DNA of 9,338 nt from JBGTKH01 sp041744735 (GTDB taxonomy: Bacteria > Planctomycetota > Planctomycetia > Pirellulales > Pirellulaceae). The notes beneath the pieces were generated by a model. That model made no database searches. It was not told where the DNA came from and saw nothing but the letters and a program-made list of their open reading frames with translations. The translations under genes and the position numbers were made by a program. Of the stretch, positions 7,052 to 9,338 are shown piece by piece (the first letter of the stretch is position 1; the number at the start of each line of letters is the position of its first letter). The stretch spans positions 1-9,338 of the forward strand of contig JBGTKH010000136.1 in the NCBI GenBank assembly GCA_041744735.1, written 5' to 3'.

Positions 7052-7156
7052 GTAACCCGACGCGTTAACGAGGGCGTAACCCGACGCGTTAGCGAGGGCG
7101 TAACCCGACGCGTGAGCGAGGGCGTTTGCCAGTGTCCCTCGCTCACGCATCGGGTT
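7052..7156. repeat. Element C: three tandem 24-bp units plus one inverted copy
   Basis: Units at 7052-7075, 7076-7099 and 7100-7123 follow the pattern GTAACCCG-ACGCGT-(TA/GA)-(A/G)CGAGGGC. They differ stepwise by one base each. The third unit pairs with an inverted copy at 7136-7156 (20 of 21 positions, 13-nt spacer). It lies between the stop of the secreted helical protein gene (7167) and the NPCBM gene (7012). The ends AACCCG and CGAGGG are shared with element A. On the plus strand the hairpin is followed by TTTTT, but no plus-strand gene needs a terminator; on the minus strand no T-run follows. Confidence 0.92.
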
Positions 7157-7166
7157 TTTATGCACC

Positions 7167-8222
7167 CTATTTCACTCCGTCACGAGCCAGCTTGCGAAAA
7201 TACTCTTCAATCACCTCGCGATAGTGAGCCGGCAGTTCGCGGCTGATCTGCTGCAGTGCCTCTTGCCGATCCTTCTGCGGCAGGTCGCCCCAATCGCCGC
7301 GGCGATCGAGCTTTTTCGGATCGACGTTGCCCGGCCCGCTGGCGCCGCCCGGTGTGCTGTCCTGTTTGGGGCTCGACGGATTGTTCGCGTTGCCGCTGCC
7401 GCTGCCGGAGCCCTGCTGTTGCTGTTTCTCCATCTCTTCAATCATCTTGTCGAGCTTCGCAATCACGTCGTCTTCTTGCTTGCGGACCACGGTGCCGGCG
7501 CGGCCGAGATTCAGTCGCCGGCGAATGTCGTCCATCAAGCGAGCGACTTCGTCCAGCGAATCGGTCTTCAGCGGCCGCAGATCGGCTTCCATCAAGTGGG
7601 CCATCGCCGAGTATCGACGCGGCAACGATGCCTCGCGTTCCAGCAATTTTTCAATCGTGGGCAGACATTTTTCTTTGTCCAGCAGCCGATGATATCCGAC
7701 GCTTTGGTAGAACAAGAGGGACGCGGGATCGACCACTTCGTCGGGCGTCATGTCGCTGACTTGTTCCAGCGACTCGTCGTAGAGGTCATTTTGAGCCAAC
7801 CAGCGGGCGAAGAGCAAACGCAGGTTGCTGCGCACGAGCGGTGCCGCGGTTTCATCTTTAAGGATCGCAAAATCCGGAACATCTGGGGAGGTGCGCTCGT
7901 TACGGCAGAATGTGACCAGCTCACGCGCCGCACTTTCAATCAGTGCGATTGTGGTGCCAAGTTGTTCGAGCAACTCACTGCTATCCGTCGGTCCGCCGGT
8001 TTCAGGCCAGAGGGCGTCGATCTTGAGTTGCGTGGTCTCGTCGACTTCTTTGGTCTTCAGCCACTCATCGAGTCGAGCCTTGACCTCGGCAGCAGTCGGC
8101 GGATTCCAGGTCGCTCGCTTGCCGAATTCGTCGGCGGCTGGCACGTGTGGCGCTGCCACGAGAAAGAGCATGAGTGAGACAAATGCTCCGGTCCCCAGCG
8201 ACAGATTGATCTTTGCGAACAT
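7167..8222 (-). CDS. Secreted helical protein with C-terminal W-G-x-L-P ... Y-F-R-x-L-A motif
   Basis: 351 residues. A signal peptide covers about 1-30 (K at 4, hydrophobic core 12-24, A-A-P-H-V-P-A-A-D boundary). The body (35-265) is alpha-helical and charged, without a recognisable enzymatic motif. A low-complexity Gln, Gly-Ser and Pro linker spans about 267-300. The C-terminus (about 309-346) reads G-D-W-G-D-L-P-Q-K-D-R and then P-A-H-Y-R-E-V-I-E-E-Y-F-R-K-L-A. I recognise this signature from C-termini of planctomycete and related proteins encoded with coiled-coil or von Willebrand/MoxR gene sets; its function is unknown. The start at 8222 is chosen for GGAGG at 8230-8234 and the signal peptide; an in-frame ATG at 8306 would add residues encoded by an inverted repeat. 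The gene follows the coiled-coil gene by 97 bp and probably works with it. Confidence 0.82.
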   Translation of the reverse strand: MFAKINLSLGTGAFVSLMLFLVAAPHVPAADEFGKRATWNPPTAAEVKARLDEWLKTKEVDETTQLKIDALWPETGGPTDSSELLEQLGTTIALIESAARELVTFCRNERTSPDVPDFAILKDETAAPLVRSNLRLLFARWLAQNDLYDESLEQVSDMTPDEVVDPASLLFYQSVGYHRLLDKEKCLPTIEKLLEREASLPRRYSAMAHLMEADLRPLKTDSLDEVARLMDDIRRRLNLGRAGTVVRKQEDDVIAKLDKMIEEMEKQQQQGSGSGSGNANNPSSPKQDSTPGGASGPGNVDPKKLDRRGDWGDLPQKDRQEALQQISRELPAHYREVIEEYFRKLARDGVK

Positions 8223-8229
8223 GATTCGT

Positions 8230-8234
8230 CCTCC
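8230..8234 (-). promoter_or_regulatory. Shine-Dalgarno deciding the start at 8222
   Basis: GGAGG on the minus strand with a 7-nt spacer to ATG 8222. This is the strongest ribosome-binding sequence in the window and excludes the upstream in-frame ATG at 8306. Confidence 0.8.
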
Positions 8235-8239
8235 GGCAT

Positions 8240-8312
8240 CGTAGGACGGACGCCCACGTCCGTCCTCTGAATAACAGTACCGTCGGGGACGGACGAGGGC
8301 GTCCATCCTACG
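8240..8312. repeat. 26-bp inverted repeat (element D) with palindromic arms
   Basis: Arms 8240-8265 and 8287-8312 pair at 24 of 26 positions across a 21-nt spacer. Each arm is itself a hairpin: GGACGGACG (8244-8252) with CGTCCGTCC (8257-8265), perfect; 8287-8295 with 8300-8308, 8 of 9. It can therefore fold as one long or two short hairpins. It fills most of the gap between the coiled-coil gene and the secreted helical gene. Its outer end GTAGGAYGG matches element B. Confidence 0.9.
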
Positions 8313-8319
8313 TTATGAA

Positions 8320-9338
8320 TTATTGGTTCTTTCCAAGCACAATGTCTCGGGTGATTTGGTGGATACTTTGTTCGCGCTCGGCCAGTTTCGACAGTGCATC
8401 TCGCAACTCGGCGTCGGCGGCCTGCCCTTTGGGATCGTCGACGTTGTCGAGCAACCGGGCGTAACGCTGCGTGCGCGTGTTGACCCGCATTTGTAATGCA
8501 CGAATCATCCTTATCTCCGCCAATTGATCGACCAGCGGCTGATCCTGTGGCGGGCTAGGCGGCGGAGGCGGCATTGGTTCGTTCTTCTGATCCTCCATTT
8601 CCTGCTGAGCTTTTTGCAGGGCTTCGATAATCTCCTCGAGCGTTTGGATAATGTCTTCTTCGAGCCCTTGAGTAATGCGTTCGACTTTCACGGCGGCCAG
8701 TCGTTCGGCCACTTGCTCCATGTCGTCACGCATCTGTTCGACAGTTTCGGGGAACGCGATCGACGAACCCTCTTCGAGCAGCAAGGTCAACGCACGGTCG
8801 GCTTCGACGGCGATCTTGCGCTGATCGAAACTGAGTTTGTTGGCTTGAATGTCGACTTCGCGGCCACGCTGTTCGACGGGAATCTTGTCCAGCCGCATCG
8901 TGCCTTCGTAGACCACCAATTCCATCTCCAACATCTTGCGAAAGCGGCCTTCGAGCATCGCCAACATGCGTTCGATTTCCTCTTCGCGCAACTGTCGGAG
9001 GATTTCTTCAAGTTCTGCGATCGCTTCCTTTAGCTTTTCTTCCGCCACTCGCTGAGCTTCGATGGATTCGTTGCGTTTGGCCTCTTGCAACTTTTGCTTG
9101 GCCTCGCGCATCTTTTGTTCGGCCTCTTGAATCCGTTTGCGAGCCGGCATGTCGTCCTGTTTCGCCTGCTCGCCGCCCTCTTGGCTGCCGCCCTCCGAAT
9201 CACCTTGGCTGCCTTCTTGGGAATCTCCTTGGCTGTTGCCTTGACTGTCCCCTTTGCTGTTCCCGTCCGAGTCGCCTTTGCTATTGCCTTCGGAATCGCC
9301 TTTGCTGTTTCCCTCTGAGTCTCCCTTGCTGCTGCCTT
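8320..9338 (-). CDS. Coiled-coil low-complexity protein (5' end outside the window)
   Basis: The frame is open from the right edge to TAA at 8320, giving 338 residues of the C-terminal part. Visible residues 1-56 are seven copies of an octapeptide close to G-N-S-K-G-D-S-E. Residues about 65-125 and 195-250 are Glu/Lys/Gln/Leu-rich with heptad-like spacing and should form coiled coils. A less repetitive region (about 130-190) carries the L-V-V-Y-E-G-T segment. A Pro hinge (253-266) precedes a final helical part rich in R, L and Q. An internal ATG at 9150 is not needed as a start because the frame continues upstream with in-phase repeats. I recognise no enzyme or binding domain; similar proteins are common and uncharacterised in planctomycetes. 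It may be an elongated scaffold, possibly anchored or secreted through an N-terminus that cannot be seen. The downstream secreted helical protein is a likely partner. Confidence 0.82.
   Translation of the reverse strand, partial: GSSKGDSEGNSKGDSEGNSKGDSDGNSKGDSQGNSQGDSQEGSQGDSEGGSQEGGEQAKQDDMPARKRIQEAEQKMREAKQKLQEAKRNESIEAQRVAEEKLKEAIAELEEILRQLREEEIERMLAMLEGRFRKMLEMELVVYEGTMRLDKIPVEQRGREVDIQANKLSFDQRKIAVEADRALTLLLEEGSSIAFPETVEQMRDDMEQVAERLAAVKVERITQGLEEDIIQTLEEIIEALQKAQQEMEDQKNEPMPPPPPSPPQDQPLVDQLAEIRMIRALQMRVNTRTQRYARLLDNVDDPKGQAADAELRDALSKLAEREQSIHQITRDIVLGKNQ
9169..9336 (-). repeat. Seven tandem 24-bp coding units (octapeptide repeat)
   Basis: Seven consecutive 24-bp units encode G-[NSG]-S-[KQ]-[GE]-[DG]-[SG]-[EDQ]; the last two are degenerate. 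The peptide pattern is kept better than the DNA: Asp, Gly and Ser codons vary between units. The array continues to the window edge, so the copy number is a minimum. Confidence 0.9.

Noticed and set aside
7052..7123. CRISPR array
   Set aside because: The 24-bp units are directly adjacent without spacers, and only three copies exist.
7102..7160. Intrinsic terminator (hairpin plus TTTTT)
   Set aside because: The T-run follows the hairpin only on the plus strand, where no gene is transcribed; on the minus strand the A-run comes first, so it is not a terminator for this operon.
7040..7246. Plus-strand frame with V-T-R-R-V-S-E-G repeats
   Set aside because: It is produced by the 24-bp period of element C and runs into the 3' end of a well-supported minus-strand gene; it has no ribosome-binding site and no domain.
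7224..8177. Long plus-strand frame (317 residues) opposite the secreted helical protein gene
   Set aside because: It is an antisense shadow rich in His, Gln and Phe, without a domain; the minus strand has the signal peptide, the ribosome-binding site and the C-terminal motif.
7223..8306. N-terminal extension of the secreted helical protein to ATG 8306
   Set aside because: The extra 28 residues are encoded by inverted-repeat element D, while GGAGG and a signal peptide fit the start at 8222.

Overview
The window looks like chromosomal DNA from a planctomycete, most likely a Pirellulales-type bacterium. This is inferred from gene content and style, not from any marker gene: several secreted HtrA-like/PDZ proteins, an NPCBM-domain protein, a low-complexity coiled-coil protein beside a secreted helical protein ending in a W-G-x-L-P ... 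Y-F-R-x-L-A motif, and GC-rich palindromic elements between the genes. Every gene I support is on the minus strand, so transcription runs from position 9338 towards 1. I see no tRNA, rRNA, CRISPR array, transposase or integrase.

Layout in the direction of transcription: (i) 9338-8320, the C-terminal part of a coiled-coil protein with an octapeptide repeat, 5' end outside the window. (ii) 8222-7167, a secreted helical protein. (iii) 7012-5768, a secreted beta-rich protein with a C-terminal NPCBM domain. (iv) 5771-3981, an HtrA/Deg-type serine protease with an intact His-Asp-Ser triad, one PDZ domain and an extra C-terminal domain. (v) 3981-2875, an HtrA-like protein in which all three catalytic positions are changed, plus one PDZ. 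(vi) 2733-751, a second HtrA-like protein without a triad, with two PDZ domains fused to an alpha/beta-hydrolase-like domain that also lacks its nucleophile. (vii) 629-249, a small four-helix membrane protein. (viii) 127-1, the N-terminus of a small protein resembling planctomycete antitoxin-like proteins, with its own ribosome-binding site.

Genes iii-iv and iv-v overlap by ATGA and TGATG, so iii-v are very probably one translationally coupled unit. Genes i-ii and v-vi lie within about 100-140 bp of their neighbours and may belong to the same operon. The products of ii-vi all have predicted export signals, which suggests an envelope-located assembly with one active protease, two pseudoproteases and a putative carbohydrate-binding partner. 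That joint role is an inference.

Four inverted-repeat elements sit at or near gene junctions (2765-2863, 3884-3957, 7052-7156, 8240-8312). By their ends they form two families: AACCCG...CGAGGG and GTAGGAYGG...CCRTCC. One of them (3884-3957) lies inside the 5' coding sequence of the first pseudoprotease gene and is translated into its N-terminus. There is no gene-free stretch longer than 300 bp; the remaining gaps (128-248 and 630-750) show no gene.
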